Part shown: positions 25,800-35,191 of the stretch, piece by piece
How the letters are laid out: every line of letters begins with the position of its first letter
How positions within the stretch are numbered: position 1 is the stretch's first letter
Assembly (NCBI RefSeq): GCF_020010925.1
Contig: NZ_JAGJBZ010000002.1
Location: forward strand, 248,001-312,000
Direction of reading: 5' to 3'
Source: Streptomyces griseiscabiei
GTDB lineage: Bacteria > Actinomycetota > Actinomycetes > Streptomycetales > Streptomycetaceae
DNA: 64,000 nt
Program-made: the position numbers and the translations under genes
The notes under the pieces: model-generated
The model's database searches: none
What the model saw: only the letters and a program-made list of their open reading frames with translations
What the model was told of the DNA's origin: nothing

Positions 25800-25983
25800 G
25801 GAGTTCAGCCACCTCCTAGGGAATCCGGTGAACCGCTAGTTCAAGGATTCACAAGTTCACAAGTGGGGGAACTCTCAATGTGGCAGGTAAAGCGGAGGTC
25901 AACAAGGGGGCGTGCGTGGCCAGTTCGGGGCGCCCCGGGATCACTCGGGGGCCCCGTACGCATCGGGAGGTGGTGTCGCCCGT

Positions 25984-26784
25984 TCAGTAACGCTGGGTCA
26001 GATACCCCAGCAGTTCGTCGTGGAGCAGGCCGTTCGAGGCCGCCGCGTCGCCGCTGTGCGGGCCGGGGCGGCCGTCGAGGCCGGTGAAGCTGCCGCCCGC
26101 CTCGGTGACGATGATCGCGTTGGCGGCCATGTCCCAGAGGGACAGCTCGGGTTCGGCGCAGATGTCCACCGCGCCCTCGGCGACCATCATGTACGGCCAG
26201 AAGTCGCCGTACGCGCGCGTGCGCCACACCTCGCGGGTCAGGTCCAGGAAGCCGTTGAGGTTGCCGCGATCCTCCCAGCCACTGAGGGAGGAGTACGCGA
26301 AGGAGGCGTCCGAGAGATCGGCGACGCGGGAGACCCGCAGGCGGGAGGCGGAGCTGAGGCTGCGGCCGGTGAAGGCGCCGTGGCCCTTCGCCGCCCACCA
26401 GCGGCGGCCCAGGGCGGGGGCGGAGACGACGCCGACGACGGGCTGGTAGCCGCCCTCGGCCGCCTCCATCAGGGAGATCAGGGTGGCCCAGACGGGGACA
26501 CCGCGGACGTAGTTCTTGGTGCCGTCGATCGGGTCGACGACCCAGCGGCGGGGGCCGGTGCCTTCGAGGCCGAACTCCTCGCCGAGGATGGCGTCCCGGG
26601 GCCGGGCCCGCTTGAGTTGGCCTCGGACGATCTCCTCGGCGGCCTTGTCGGCCTCGCTCACCGGGGTCATGTCCGGCTTCGTCTCGACCTTCAGGTCGAG
26701 GGCCTTGAAGCGGGCCATGGTGGTCGCGTCGGCGGCGTCCGCGAGGACGTGGGCGAAGCGGAGGTCGTCGAGGTAGTCGGCCAT
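25984..26784 (-). CDS. hisN: Histidinol-phosphatase (inositol-monophosphatase type)
   Basis: A 266-residue Mg-dependent phosphatase of the inositol monophosphatase fold. Metal-site motifs are visible as GEEFG near residue 70, [15 protein letters not shown] near 82-96 and [15 protein letters not shown] near 215-229. In actinobacteria the member in this position is HisN, which removes phosphate from L-histidinol phosphate in histidine synthesis. The distinction from inositol phosphatase rests on similarity of the whole sequence. It is encoded away from other his genes. Confidence 0.82.
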   Translation of the reverse strand: MADYLDDLRFAHVLADAADATTMARFKALDLKVETKPDMTPVSEADKAAEEIVRGQLKRARPRDAILGEEFGLEGTGPRRWVVDPIDGTKNYVRGVPVWATLISLMEAAEGGYQPVVGVVSAPALGRRWWAAKGHGAFTGRSLSSASRLRVSRVADLSDASFAYSSLSGWEDRGNLNGFLDLTREVWRTRAYGDFWPYMMVAEGAVDICAEPELSLWDMAANAIIVTEAGGSFTGLDGRPGPHSGDAAASNGLLHDELLGYLTQRY

Positions 26785-26976
26785 GTGGCGAACGGTATCT
26801 GTCGAGGTCGGTGCGGGGCTACAGGGGACCGAGGGTCGGACGGGGCGCGGGATCGGGCGTACGGGGGCGGGGCGGCGGTACGACTGCCCGCGGCGGGGCG
26901 GGGTAGGGGGGGTGGGGCCGGCGGAGGGGGCCGCGCACGTTGGCCGGAGTGCGCCCCTGGGGGCCGCCGGAAACCC

Positions 26977-27005
26977 TTGACAGTGACTTGATGCGCGTCA
27001 AATCT
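26977..27005 (+). promoter_or_regulatory. Promoter/operator region of the TetR gene
   Basis: A perfect -35 TTGACA (26977-26982) is followed 17 bases later by a weak -10 (AAATCT, 27000-27005). The near-palindrome TTGATGCGCGTCAA (26988-27001) overlaps the spacer and -10, a typical place for autorepression by TetR. Confidence 0.5.
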
Positions 27006-27044
27006 GAGGGCCAGAGCCGCCCGCTCGCATTCAGGGAGGCGATG

Positions 27045-27668
27045 ATGCCTGCAGCGCGGGAATCCTTGTTGGACGCCGCTTACACGGCACTGGTGCGCCG
27101 GCCGTGGTCCGCCGTGCGCATGGTGGACGTGGCGGCGGTGGCCGGAGTGTCACGTCAGACGCTGTACAACGAGTTCGGCAGCAAGGAGGGGCTCGCCAGG
27201 GCCCTGGTCCGGAGGGAGGCGGACGGCTATCTGGCGGGGGTCGACCGGGCGCTGGCCGCCCACGCGGACACCCGGGACCGGCTGGCCGCGACCGCCGAGT
27301 GGACCGTGGCGGCCTCCCGGAACAACGCACTCGTTCGCGCCATGCTCACCGGCTGCTGGGGTGAGCGGCTGCCCGCGCCGACGCTCTCGGCGGTGCCCTC
27401 GTCCTCGGTCGTCCCCGCGCAGCGGCGCGCGGACGGACCGTTGCCCGCGCCCACCGACTTCGTGGCCCTGGTGCGCGAGCGGGCCGTCGCCGTGCTCTCC
27501 GCGCCCGGCACCCCCAAGTCGGACACCGCGGAGCTGGCCCGGTCCTGCGAACTCGCCGTACGGCTCGCCCTGTCGTGCGTGGCCGCGCCCCCGGGCGAGG
27601 GCGGAGTCACGGATCTCGTACGGACGGCGCTGCCCCGCCAGCTGAGCCGGCCCCTCAACCCCCTGTAG
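27045..27668 (+). CDS. TetR-family transcriptional regulator
   Basis: A 207-residue regulator. The helix-turn-helix is at residues about 25-47 (MVDVAAVAGVSRQTLYNEFGSKEGL); the ligand domain is Ala/Leu rich with no recognisable pocket. An upstream ATG at 26991 is in frame, but it overlaps promoter elements, whereas AGGGAGG (27033-27039) is five bases from ATG 27045. The convergent SMR exporter gene suggests it may regulate export of a cationic compound; that is inference. Confidence 0.87.
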   Translation: MPAARESLLDAAYTALVRRPWSAVRMVDVAAVAGVSRQTLYNEFGSKEGLARALVRREADGYLAGVDRALAAHADTRDRLAATAEWTVAASRNNALVRAMLTGCWGERLPAPTLSAVPSSSVVPAQRRADGPLPAPTDFVALVRERAVAVLSAPGTPKSDTAELARSCELAVRLALSCVAAPPGEGGVTDLVRTALPRQLSRPLNPL

Positions 27669-27725
27669 GCGAGGCCGGGGCGGAACGAGAGGAGCGAGAG
27701 GAGGAGAGGGAGGCGCGGGCGCGAA

Positions 27726-28049
27726 CTAGTGTGCCGAGCCCGACAGTTGCAGGCCCACGACCCCCACGATCACCAGACTGATCGAGACGATCTTCAGCGT
27801 CGACACGAGATCGCCGAGGAAGATCATCCCGTAGATCGCAGTGCCGGCCGCGCCGATGCCCGTCCAGACGGCGTAGGCGGGGCCGACATCGAGCTTCTTG
27901 AGGGCGAGGGTCAGCAGGCCGAAGCTGCCGAGCGCGAAGACGCAGAAGGCGACCGTGGGCCAGAGTCTGGTGAATCCGTGCGAGAGCTTCAGACAGACGG
28001 CGAATCCGGTCTCCAGAAGTCCCGCCACGACCACCAGCAGCCACGCCAT
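27726..28049 (-). CDS. Small multidrug resistance (SMR) family exporter
   Basis: A 107-residue four-helix membrane protein. The family residues are visible: the membrane-embedded Glu in AGLLETGFAVCLK near residue 13, then AYAVWTGIGAAGTAIYG. The Gly/Leu-rich first helix resembles the SugE/Gdx subgroup, which exports guanidinium, more than EmrE, but subgroup assignment is tentative. It works as a dual-topology dimer using proton exchange. GGGAGGA precedes the ATG. I searched its leader for guanidine riboswitch motifs and found none. Confidence 0.85.
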   Translation of the reverse strand: MAWLLVVVAGLLETGFAVCLKLSHGFTRLWPTVAFCVFALGSFGLLTLALKKLDVGPAYAVWTGIGAAGTAIYGMIFLGDLVSTLKIVSISLVIVGVVGLQLSGSAH

Positions 28050-28190
28050 GTCTCGTCCTCCCGTGTCCCCACGTTCTGTGACCGCTTGGTCCGTTCCCGG
28101 CTGATCTCGTCTGGTCCGGGTCCGACTTGGTGCGATTATGCACTTACCGGGTGGACGGGGGCGCAAACAACGCGGAGGTCAACGCGGAGG

Positions 28191-29204
28191 TCAGTCGCCT
28201 TCCCGCCGTTCGCGTGTCGAGAGGAGCCTGCGCAGAGAGTAAAGACGGGCCGGATCCGCGTGTCCGTCCGCCACCCACTGGTCCAGTGCGCAGTCCTGTT
28301 CGTCGTGGCTGCACGCGCGCGGACAGCCCTCCGTGCCCGGCACCAGGTCCGGGAAGGCGTTGATCACCCGGGACGGGTCGATGTGGGCGAGGCCGAAGGA
28401 GCGTACGCCGGGGGTGTCCACGACCCAGCCGCCGTCCGAGTCGGCGAGGGGGAGGGCGAGCGCGGAGGTCGTGGTGTGCCTGCCCCGGCCCGTCACCGCG
28501 TTGACATGACCCGTCGTACGGCGGCGGTCCTCCGGCACCAGGGCGTTCACCAGGGTCGTCTTGCCGACCCCCGAGTGGCCGACGAACGCGGTGACCTTGC
28601 CCGCGAGGTGCCGGCGTACGCGGTCGGCGGCGCCGCCCGTCTCCAGTTCCTCGCGGCTCGTCACGACGTACGGGATGTCGAGGTCGCCGTACAGCTCCAG
28701 GAGCTTGTCGGCGGAGGCCAGATCGGACTTGGTGAGCACGAGGAGGGGGGTGAGGCCGCCATCGTAGGCCGCCACCAGGCAGCGGTCGATGAGGCGGGGG
28801 CGGGGCTCGGGGTCGGCGAGGGCCGTGACGACGGCGAGTTGGTCGGCGTTGGCGACGACGACGCGTTCGTACGGGTCGTCGTCGTCGGCCGTGCGGCGCA
28901 GCACCGAGGTGCGGTCGGCGATGCGGACGATGCGGGCGAGGGTGTCCTTCTTGCCGGAGAGATCGCCGACGAGGGCGACGGTGTCGCCGACGACGGCCGC
29001 CTTCCGGCCCAGTTCACGGGCCTTCATCGCCATCACCACCCGGTCCTCGACCAGACAGGTCAGCCGGCCGCGGTCGACGGTGAGGACCATGCCCTCCGCG
29101 GCGTCCTCGTGCTTGGGGCGGATGTGGGTCCGGGGACGGTTGCCCTTGCGGTTCGGGCGGCTGCGGATGTCGTCCTCGTCGGTGTGCTTGCCGTAACGGC
29201 GCAT
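28191..29204 (-). CDS. rsgA: Ribosome small-subunit-dependent GTPase RsgA
   Basis: A 337-residue circularly permuted GTPase for late 30S maturation. In permuted order one sees G4 TKSD near residue 160, then G1 GHSGVGKTT near 215 and G3 DTPG near 265. The N-terminus is basic and leads into an OB fold; the C-terminal zinc module is CPRACSH with a downstream Cys. It follows aroA by 16 bases on the same strand and probably shares its transcript. Confidence 0.92.
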   Translation of the reverse strand: MRRYGKHTDEDDIRSRPNRKGNRPRTHIRPKHEDAAEGMVLTVDRGRLTCLVEDRVVMAMKARELGRKAAVVGDTVALVGDLSGKKDTLARIVRIADRTSVLRRTADDDDPYERVVVANADQLAVVTALADPEPRPRLIDRCLVAAYDGGLTPLLVLTKSDLASADKLLELYGDLDIPYVVTSREELETGGAADRVRRHLAGKVTAFVGHSGVGKTTLVNALVPEDRRRTTGHVNAVTGRGRHTTTSALALPLADSDGGWVVDTPGVRSFGLAHIDPSRVINAFPDLVPGTEGCPRACSHDEQDCALDQWVADGHADPARLYSLRRLLSTRERREGD

Positions 29205-29220
29205 GATCCCGGTCCGCCCG

Positions 29221-30552
29221 TCAGTTCTTCCCGAGCATCCCGGCCCACATGTCGGGGAAGTCCGGCAGGGTCTTGGCGGTCGTCGCCACGTTCTCGATCC
29301 GTACGCCCTCCACGGCCAGGCCGATGATCGCACCGGCGGTGGCCATGCGGTGGTCGTCGTAGGTGTGGAAGACACCGCCGTGCAGGGGGCGCGGGCGGAT
29401 GTGGAGGCCGTCGGCGGTCTCGGTGACGTCGCCGCCGAGTTCGTTGATCTCCTTGGTGAGCGCGGCCAGGCGGTCCGTCTCGTGGAGGCGCAGGTGGGCG
29501 ACGCCGCGCAGGGTGGAGGGGGAGTCGGCGAGGGCGGCGACCGCCGCGATGCCCGGGGTCAGCTCGCCGACCTCGCTCAGGTCCACGTCGATGCCGTGGA
29601 TCGCGCCCGAACCGGTGAACACCAGTCCGTACTCGGTCAGTTCGCAGACGCCGCCCATCTCCGTGAAGATCTCGCGGAGCTGGTCACCGGGCTGGGTGGT
29701 GCGCGCGGGCCAGTCCGGGACGACGACCTTGCCGCCGGTCACCAGGGCCGCGGCCAGGAACGGCTGGGCGTTGGAGAGGTCCGGCTCGATCGTCAGGTCG
29801 CGGCCGAGCAGGGCGCCCGGGGTGACCCGCCAGACGTTCGGCTCGCCGCCCGACTCCGGGGTGTCCACCTGGGCGCCCACCGAGCGCAGCATGTCGACGG
29901 TCATCCGGATGTGGGGGAGCGAGGGGAGGGTCGCGCCGGTGTGGCGGACCTCGACGCCCTGGTTGAAGCGGGGGGCGGAGAGCAGCAGCGCGCTCACGAA
30001 CTGCGAGGACGAGGACGCGTCGATCGCCACCGGGCCGCCGTCCAGGGCACCGCCGCCGTGCACGGTCAGCGGGAGGGCGCCCCGGCCGTCGTCGTCGATA
30101 CGGGCGCCGAGGACGCGCAGAGCGTCGATCACGCCGTTCAGGGGGCGCTCGTAGGAGCGGGGGTCGCCGTCGAAGCGGATGGGGCCGTCGGCGAGGGCGG
30201 CGACCGGGGGGAGGAAGCGCATGACCGTGCCCGCGTTGCCGACGTCGACCGTGGCCGGGCCGTGCAGGCCGGTGGGCAGGACGCGCCAGGCCTCGCCGGA
30301 GCCGCCCGCTCCGGAGGAACTGGAGGAGACCGTCTCCTCGATACCGACGCCCATCGCGCGCAGCGCCGCCGCCATCAGCAGGGTGTCGCGGGAGCGGAGG
30401 GGGCGGCGCAGCCAGCCGGGCTCGCTCGCGAGGGCGGCGAGGACCAGGGCGCGGTTGGTGACCGACTTGGACCCCGGGACGTGGACCGTCGCGTCGACGG
30501 CTCCGCTCGCGATGGGGGCGGGCCAGAGGGCGGGCTGTGCGTTCAGGGCCAT
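29221..30552 (-). CDS. aroA: 3-phosphoshikimate 1-carboxyvinyltransferase
   Basis: A 443-residue EPSP synthase, sixth step of the shikimate pathway. Substrate-site motifs are present: PGSKSVTNR near residue 28, GNAGTVMRF near 105, and [12 protein letters not shown] near 345. Length is normal. Standing alone with rsgA rather than in an aro cluster is typical for Streptomyces. Confidence 0.95.
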   Translation of the reverse strand: MALNAQPALWPAPIASGAVDATVHVPGSKSVTNRALVLAALASEPGWLRRPLRSRDTLLMAAALRAMGVGIEETVSSSSSGAGGSGEAWRVLPTGLHGPATVDVGNAGTVMRFLPPVAALADGPIRFDGDPRSYERPLNGVIDALRVLGARIDDDGRGALPLTVHGGGALDGGPVAIDASSSSQFVSALLLSAPRFNQGVEVRHTGATLPSLPHIRMTVDMLRSVGAQVDTPESGGEPNVWRVTPGALLGRDLTIEPDLSNAQPFLAAALVTGGKVVVPDWPARTTQPGDQLREIFTEMGGVCELTEYGLVFTGSGAIHGIDVDLSEVGELTPGIAAVAALADSPSTLRGVAHLRLHETDRLAALTKEINELGGDVTETADGLHIRPRPLHGGVFHTYDDHRMATAGAIIGLAVEGVRIENVATTAKTLPDFPDMWAGMLGKN

Positions 30553-30689
30553 GCGGCCACTTTAGTAGGGGTTCGACCGAGGGGGTGCCTCGTGATCACC
30601 GTGGGCGGCCGCGGGGCCGTCGTGGTGGTGCGCGCCCACGCGGCGGAGCCGTCGGTCCATGCGCCCGCGCCCCTGACGGCAGGTCGGCC

Positions 30690-31412
30690 CTACAGCCCCA
30701 GCAGCCACCTTCCGCCGCCGGTCAGCGCGCACAGCGACACCACGTGGAACATCACCAGCCACACCGTCGCCGGAAGGTGCGTCAGACGGGAGAGCTGGTC
30801 GGCGTCGGAGTCGCCGGCGCCTCCGCGGCGGCGCTTGGCCTGGAGTTCGAAGGCCGGGCGTACACCCCCGAGGAGGAGGAACCAGACGACCGCGTAGGCG
30901 AAGGCGGCCTGGACCTGGGGGCCCGCCAGCCAGGAGACGACGACGAAGGTGCCGCCGGTGAGGATCACCGTCAGGGCGCCGTAGGCGTTGCGGATCATGA
31001 CCAGCATGGCGACCAGCAGGATCGTGGCCAGCCACAGGAGAAGCGTGATGCGGCCGGAGCCGAGGAGCGCGGCGCCCCCGAGGCCGAGCAGCGGGGGCGC
31101 GGTGTAGCCGGCGGCGGCCGTGAGGATCATGCCGATACCGGTCGGCTTGCCGCGGCTGACCGTGAGGCCGCTGGTGTCGGAGTGCAGCCGGATGCCGGTC
31201 AGGGTGCGGCCGGTGAGCAGCGCGATCAGTCCGTGGCCGCCCTCGTGCGCGATGGTGATGGCGTTGCGCGAGAGCCGCCAGACGCCGTGCGGGACGATCG
31301 CGGCGAGTGCGGCGACCGCGGTGGCTATGACGACCCACAGGTCCGGGTCGGGCTGGGTGCCGAAGACTTCGTCCCACAGGCTCGCCAGTGAGGTGGCTGC
31401 GGTGCTTTCCAT
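30690..31412 (-). CDS. M50B-like membrane metallopeptidase
   Basis: A 240-residue polytopic protein with about six transmembrane helices. HEGGHGL near residue 53 gives the HExxH zinc site inside a membrane-adjacent segment, typical of M50 intramembrane (site-2-like) proteases of the M50B-like group. The usual downstream NxxPxxxxDG motif is not obvious, so the second metal ligand is unclear. It diverges from the SRAP gene with a 50-base gap. Substrate unknown. Confidence 0.82.
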   Translation of the reverse strand: MESTAATSLASLWDEVFGTQPDPDLWVVIATAVAALAAIVPHGVWRLSRNAITIAHEGGHGLIALLTGRTLTGIRLHSDTSGLTVSRGKPTGIGMILTAAAGYTAPPLLGLGGAALLGSGRITLLLWLATILLVAMLVMIRNAYGALTVILTGGTFVVVSWLAGPQVQAAFAYAVVWFLLLGGVRPAFELQAKRRRGGAGDSDADQLSRLTHLPATVWLVMFHVVSLCALTGGGRWLLGL

Positions 31413-31462
31413 GGTCTGCGGTGGCTCCCTCGGCTCGCTTCGGATATGGAAGTCTGGCACTT

Positions 31463-32278
31463 ATGTGCGGACGGTATGCGTCGAGTCGTAGGCCCGAGGA
31501 TCTCGCAGGAATCTTTGAGATCGAGAAATGGGAGCCGGAGGAGACACTGGAGCCGGATTACAACGTGGCTCCCACCAAAGAGGTCTACGCGGTTCTCGAC
31601 CGCCCTGTGAAGGACGCCGACGACAAGCGGCCGGTTCGCCAGCTGCGGAAGCTGAAGTGGGGGCTGGTCCCCTCCTGGTCCAAGAGCCCCGAGGGCGCGG
31701 CCCGGATGATCAACGCCCGCGCGGAGACCGTGCACGAGAAGCCGTCGTTCCGCCGGGCCTTCGCCACCCGGCGCTGCATCCTGCCCGCCGACGGCTACTT
31801 CGAGTGGGTCACGGGGCAGGGGGAGCGGGATCTGGAGGTCGAGGGGAAGAAGAAGCGCCCGCGCAAGCAGCCGTACTTCGTGCTTCCGGCCGACGGGTCG
31901 GTCTTCGCGATGGCGGGGCTGTACGAGTTCTGGCGGGACCGGACGCTGCCGGACGACCACCCGCGGTCCTGGTGGGTGACCTGCTCGGTGATCACGACGG
32001 AGGCGGAGACGACCCCGCTGGCCGTGGCCCCGGCGGACGGGCCGCACGCGCTGGCCGAGATCCATCCCCGGATGCCGCTGATGCTCACCCCCGACCGCTG
32101 GGACAGCTGGCTCGATCCCGCCCGTACGGACCTCGACGAGCTGCGCGGGCTGCTGGAGCCGCCGCCGGCCGGGCTGATGCGCGCCTACCCCGTCTCCACG
32201 GCCGTCAGCAATGTCCGCAACAACAGCCCGGAGCTGCTGACGGAGCTGGAGGGGCCCGAGGAGGGCACACTCTTCTGA
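31463..32278 (+). CDS. SRAP/HMCES-type abasic-site processing protein
   Basis: A 271-residue SOS-response-associated peptidase-like protein. It protects abasic sites in single-stranded DNA by crosslinking through Cys2, visible directly after the initiator Met (MCGRYASS). Other active-site elements are NVAPT, INARAET near residue 78 and IHPRMP near residue 202 with the catalytic His. The start must be at 31463 because processing exposes Cys2. Ribosome site is poor. Confidence 0.92.
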   Translation: MCGRYASSRRPEDLAGIFEIEKWEPEETLEPDYNVAPTKEVYAVLDRPVKDADDKRPVRQLRKLKWGLVPSWSKSPEGAARMINARAETVHEKPSFRRAFATRRCILPADGYFEWVTGQGERDLEVEGKKKRPRKQPYFVLPADGSVFAMAGLYEFWRDRTLPDDHPRSWWVTCSVITTEAETTPLAVAPADGPHALAEIHPRMPLMLTPDRWDSWLDPARTDLDELRGLLEPPPAGLMRAYPVSTAVSNVRNNSPELLTELEGPEEGTLF

Positions 32279-32279
32279 C

Positions 32280-32927
32280 GTGAACGAGATCGAGGCAGCG
32301 GCGAAGGAAGAGATCGACACCGAGGCGGGGACGGCCCGGGTCACGTGGCACGAGGCCGCGCGGCCGGAATACGTCCTCGCCGTCGGGCACGGTGCCGGTG
32401 GCGGGATCGAGGCGCGTGATCTGCGGGCCCTCGCCGCCGTGCTCCCGGCGCACGGGGTGACCGTCGCCCTGGTGGAGCAGCCGTGGCGGGTGGCCGGGAA
32501 GAAGCTCGCGCCCGCGCCGAAGACGCTGGACACCGGGTGGCGGGGGCTGTGGCCCGCGCTGGCGAAGCCGGGGCTGCCGGTGATCGCGGGCGGGCGCAGC
32601 GCCGGGGCCCGGGTCGCCTGCCGTACGGCCACGGAGCTGGGCGCGGTGGCCGTACTGGCGCTGAGCTTTCCGCTGCATCCGCCGGGGAAGCCGGAGAAGT
32701 CCCGGGCCGGTGAGCTGCTGGGAGCCGGGGTGCCCACGCTCGTCGTCCAGGGCGGGAACGACCCGTTCGGCAGGCCCGAGGAGTTCCCGGAGGGCCCGTA
32801 CGGGCTCGTGGAGGTGCCGTACGGCGATCACGGGTTCGCCGTGCCGAAGCGGGCGCCGCTCGGGCAGACGGAGGCGCTGACGGTGCTCACGGACGGTGTC
32901 GTGGAGTGGATCGCGTCACTTCGGTGA
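32280..32927 (+). CDS. Alpha/beta-hydrolase-fold protein (Tex30/KANL3-like)
   Basis: A 215-residue small alpha/beta hydrolase. The nucleophile elbow is GGRSAGAR near residue 101, the acid lies in QGGNDPFG near 158, and the His in YGDHGF near 182. The domain lacks a lid, matching the dienelactone-hydrolase-like Tex30 group. The GTG start is one base after the SRAP stop, so the two are an operon. Substrate unknown. Confidence 0.82.
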   Translation: MNEIEAAAKEEIDTEAGTARVTWHEAARPEYVLAVGHGAGGGIEARDLRALAAVLPAHGVTVALVEQPWRVAGKKLAPAPKTLDTGWRGLWPALAKPGLPVIAGGRSAGARVACRTATELGAVAVLALSFPLHPPGKPEKSRAGELLGAGVPTLVVQGGNDPFGRPEEFPEGPYGLVEVPYGDHGFAVPKRAPLGQTEALTVLTDGVVEWIASLR

Positions 32928-32945
32928 CCGGTCCGGCGGGTGGCC

Positions 32946-32972
32946 GGGAATGCGGAGCGGCGGGCCTTGGTT
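32946..32972 (+). promoter_or_regulatory. Autoregulated sigma-R promoter (sigRp2)
   Basis: GGGAAT (32946-32951), exactly 18 bases, then GTT (32970-32972): the SigR consensus. It lies about 60 bases upstream of the long sigR start. SigR is known to drive its own gene from such a promoter, yielding the longer isoform. Confidence 0.85.
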
Positions 32973-33196
32973 GTGCGGATCAGACAGCGCGAAAGAGCGT
33001 GCTGACCGCCGTAGGAGAGGAAGTCCGCCGCATGGGTTCGACCTATTGCCCGAGCCGCAGCAGCCGCGCTGACCTGGACTGGACGGTGCTGCACGCGGCC
33101 AAGAGCGGCCCTGTTCGGGCGGCGGCGGGCATGGATCGTCGTCTATCCTCCGATTCTGGTGGTACCGGTTTCGGTATCGCACAGACGCTGGAGGAG

Positions 33197-33868
33197 GTGG
33201 GTCCGGTCACTGGGACCGACGCAGGGACCGAACGGGGCCAGGCGGAGCAGCCCGAGGGCACCGAGACCGCCGCGGAGCGCAGCGCCCGTTTCGAGCGGGA
33301 CGCTCTGGAATTCCTCGACCAGATGTACTCGGCCGCGCTGCGCATGACGCGCAATCCGGCCGACGCCGAGGACCTGGTGCAGGAGACGTACGCGAAGGCG
33401 TACGCCTCGTTCCACCAGTTCCGTGAGGGCACCAACCTGAAGGCCTGGCTGTACCGCATCCTCACGAACACCTTCATCAACTCGTACCGCAAGAAGCAGC
33501 GCGAACCCCAGCGCTCCGCGGCCGAGGAGATCGAGGACTGGCAGCTGGCGCGCGCCGAGTCGCACATGTCGACCGGGCTGCGCTCCGCCGAGTCGCAGGC
33601 GCTCGATCACCTGCCCGACTCGGACGTGAAGGAAGCGCTGCAGGCGATCCCCGAGGAGTTCCGCATCGCCGTCTATCTCGCCGATGTCGAGGGCTTTGCG
33701 TACAAGGAGATCGCCGACATCATGGGGACACCCATCGGTACGGTGATGTCCCGGCTGCACCGGGGCCGCCGTCAACTGCGCGGCATGCTCGAGGACTACG
33801 CCCGTGACCGCGGGCTCGTCCCGGCCGGCGCCGGAGAGTCGAACGAAGCGAAAGGCTCGGGCTCATGA
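33197..33868 (+). CDS. sigR: RNA polymerase ECF sigma factor SigR
   Basis: The sigma factor of the thiol-oxidative stress response, 223 residues from GTG 33197. Region 2 spans [10 protein letters not shown] to NSYRKKQ; region 4 contains [24 protein letters not shown]. An in-frame ATG at 33032 behind GGAGAGGAAG adds exactly 55 residues, the length reported for the unstable SigR' isoform of S. coelicolor; another ATG is at 33131. The short form should arise from a constitutive promoter, the long form from the SigR-dependent promoter at 32946. The stop overlaps rsrA by ATGA. Confidence 0.95.
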   Translation: MGPVTGTDAGTERGQAEQPEGTETAAERSARFERDALEFLDQMYSAALRMTRNPADAEDLVQETYAKAYASFHQFREGTNLKAWLYRILTNTFINSYRKKQREPQRSAAEEIEDWQLARAESHMSTGLRSAESQALDHLPDSDVKEALQAIPEEFRIAVYLADVEGFAYKEIADIMGTPIGTVMSRLHRGRRQLRGMLEDYARDRGLVPAGAGESNEAKGSGS

Positions 33869-34176
33869 GCTGCGGAGAGCCGCACGAGACGGATTGCAGC
33901 GAAATCCTCGATCATCTCTACGAGTTCCTCGACCGGGAGATGCCGGACTCGGACTGCACCAAGTTCGAGCACCACTTCGAGGAGTGCTCGCCCTGTCTGG
34001 AGAAGTACGGGCTCGAACAGGCCGTCAAGAAGCTGGTCAAGCGGTGCTGTGGGCAGGACGACGTGCCCACCGATCTGCGGGCCAAGGTGATGGGCAGGAT
34101 CGATCTGATCCGGTCAGGTCAGACCGTTCCCGAGCATGATGTGACGGCCTCGCCGGTCACACCGCAGGAGAGCTGA
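33865..34176 (+). CDS. rsrA: Zinc-binding redox anti-sigma factor RsrA
   Basis: A 103-residue anti-sigma factor that holds SigR inactive until oxidised. The zinc and redox residues sit at the same positions as in S. coelicolor RsrA: Cys11, His37, Cys41 and Cys44 (HFEECSPC), plus Cys3, Cys31, Cys61 and Cys62. Disulfide formation at Cys11-Cys44 releases zinc and SigR. Coupled to sigR by an ATGA overlap, which should keep the two proteins stoichiometric. Confidence 0.96.
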   Translation: MSCGEPHETDCSEILDHLYEFLDREMPDSDCTKFEHHFEECSPCLEKYGLEQAVKKLVKRCCGQDDVPTDLRAKVMGRIDLIRSGQTVPEHDVTASPVTPQES

Positions 34177-34184
34177 ACTGATCA

Positions 34185-34234
34185 CTGGGCCCGTTACGGA
34201 GGCGGCTGTACGGCTGCCCCCGTAACGGGCCCAG
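34185..34234. terminator. Terminator of the sigR-rsrA operon
   Basis: A 15-bp perfect stem (34185-34199 with 34220-34234) around a 20-base loop, nine bases after the rsrA stop. It faces the end of the convergent roadblock gene and may serve both. Confidence 0.8.
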
Positions 34235-34287
34235 TCGTGTCCCGGCTGTGTCTCAGCGGTCGCGCGCGGAGCGCCGGCGGAACGGGC

Positions 34288-34653
34288 TCAGACCTCCAGG
34301 CCGTTCTCGATGCGCTTCAGGCCGTGCCGGGCCAGCGCCAGGTTGCTGCGCGAGCGGTCCAGCGCCAGGTAGAGGAAGAGCGATCCCTTGCTGCTGGTCA
34401 GCGGGCGGATCAGGTGGTACTGCCGGCCCAGCGTGATCAGGATGTCCTCGATCACGTCGTTCATGTCCAGCGAGGCCAGCGTGCGCATCTTGGAGCGCAC
34501 CACCTCGGTGTTCCCGGCCGCCGCGAGCTCCAGGTCGAGGCCCTGCCCACCGCCGAGGGCGCCCAGCGACATCCCGCTCTCGTAGTCGACCAGCGCGACA
34601 CCGATCGCACCGTCGAGGGCCATGGCTTCCTTGAGCGCGGTCTCGATGTTCAT
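34288..34653 (-). CDS. Roadblock/LC7-domain protein A
   Basis: A 121-residue protein matching the roadblock/LC7 fold: a helix, GAIGVALVDYESG, SLGALG, then a long helix and ILITLGRQYHLIRPL and LFLYLALDR. Roadblock proteins form dimers that regulate Ras-like GTPases. No GTPase is adjacent. It diverges from a second roadblock-like gene 155 bases away, suggesting a shared control region and interacting products. Confidence 0.85.
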   Translation of the reverse strand: MNIETALKEAMALDGAIGVALVDYESGMSLGALGGGQGLDLELAAAGNTEVVRSKMRTLASLDMNDVIEDILITLGRQYHLIRPLTSSKGSLFLYLALDRSRSNLALARHGLKRIENGLEV

Positions 34654-34807
34654 ATTGCTGCCCCAATTCCTCAGTGCTGCTGACCGGTCACTGTCCGGCC
34701 AACTACGATCGAACGCGAGTGACCCACCGGTCACAAACATCAACTTTTCTGCGTGTTTCGGAAGTTGGCGTTCAAGGTACTGTGCGGCGCGTGAACGTGG
34801 AGGGCGA

Positions 34808-35191
34808 ATGGGGGGACTTGAGGAAACGAAGCCTGCGCTCCAGGCCCGCCTGGACCGGCTTCTCGACTCTCCCGGCGTCACCGGCGTAGCCCTCGTCGAC
34901 GCGGTCACGGGCCTGACCTACGCCGTGGCGGGCGACGCCGCACAGGTGGGGACGGGGGCGGAGTGCTCCGATCTCGCCACCCTCATCTCCGAGCGGCTCG
35001 GCGCGGCGGGGGCCGAGGGGGAGTTGGAGAGCGTGGTCATGACCAGCAGGAGACGCCATCAGGTGCTCCTCTCCGTGGACCGGTCGGCCGGCGATCCGCT
35101 GCTGCTGGCGGCCGGTCTCGACCGCGACCGGGCGAACGTGGCCCTGGCGCTGCGCAGCCTCGGCGACCGGGCCCGCGAGGTGCTGGCGTGA
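34808..35191 (+). CDS. Roadblock/LC7-like protein B
   Basis: A 127-residue protein with the same pattern as protein A: LDSPGVTGVALVDAVTGL near residue 20, a helix with TLISERLG, then HQVLLSVDR and LLLAAGLDRDRAN. It is shorter in similarity but the strand/helix order fits. GGAGGG three bases upstream selects ATG 34808. Its stop overlaps the next start by GTGA, opening a four-gene run of small proteins. Confidence 0.72.
   Translation: MGGLEETKPALQARLDRLLDSPGVTGVALVDAVTGLTYAVAGDAAQVGTGAECSDLATLISERLGAAGAEGELESVVMTSRRRHQVLLSVDRSAGDPLLLAAGLDRDRANVALALRSLGDRAREVLA

Noticed and set aside
28050..28160. Guanidine riboswitch before the SMR exporter
   Set aside because: I looked for paired ACGR hairpins and the guanidine-I core on the minus strand. 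ACGA occurs, but without flanking stems.
33131..33133. ATG 33131 as the main sigR start
   Set aside because: In frame, but it lacks a ribosome site and does not match either known isoform boundary.
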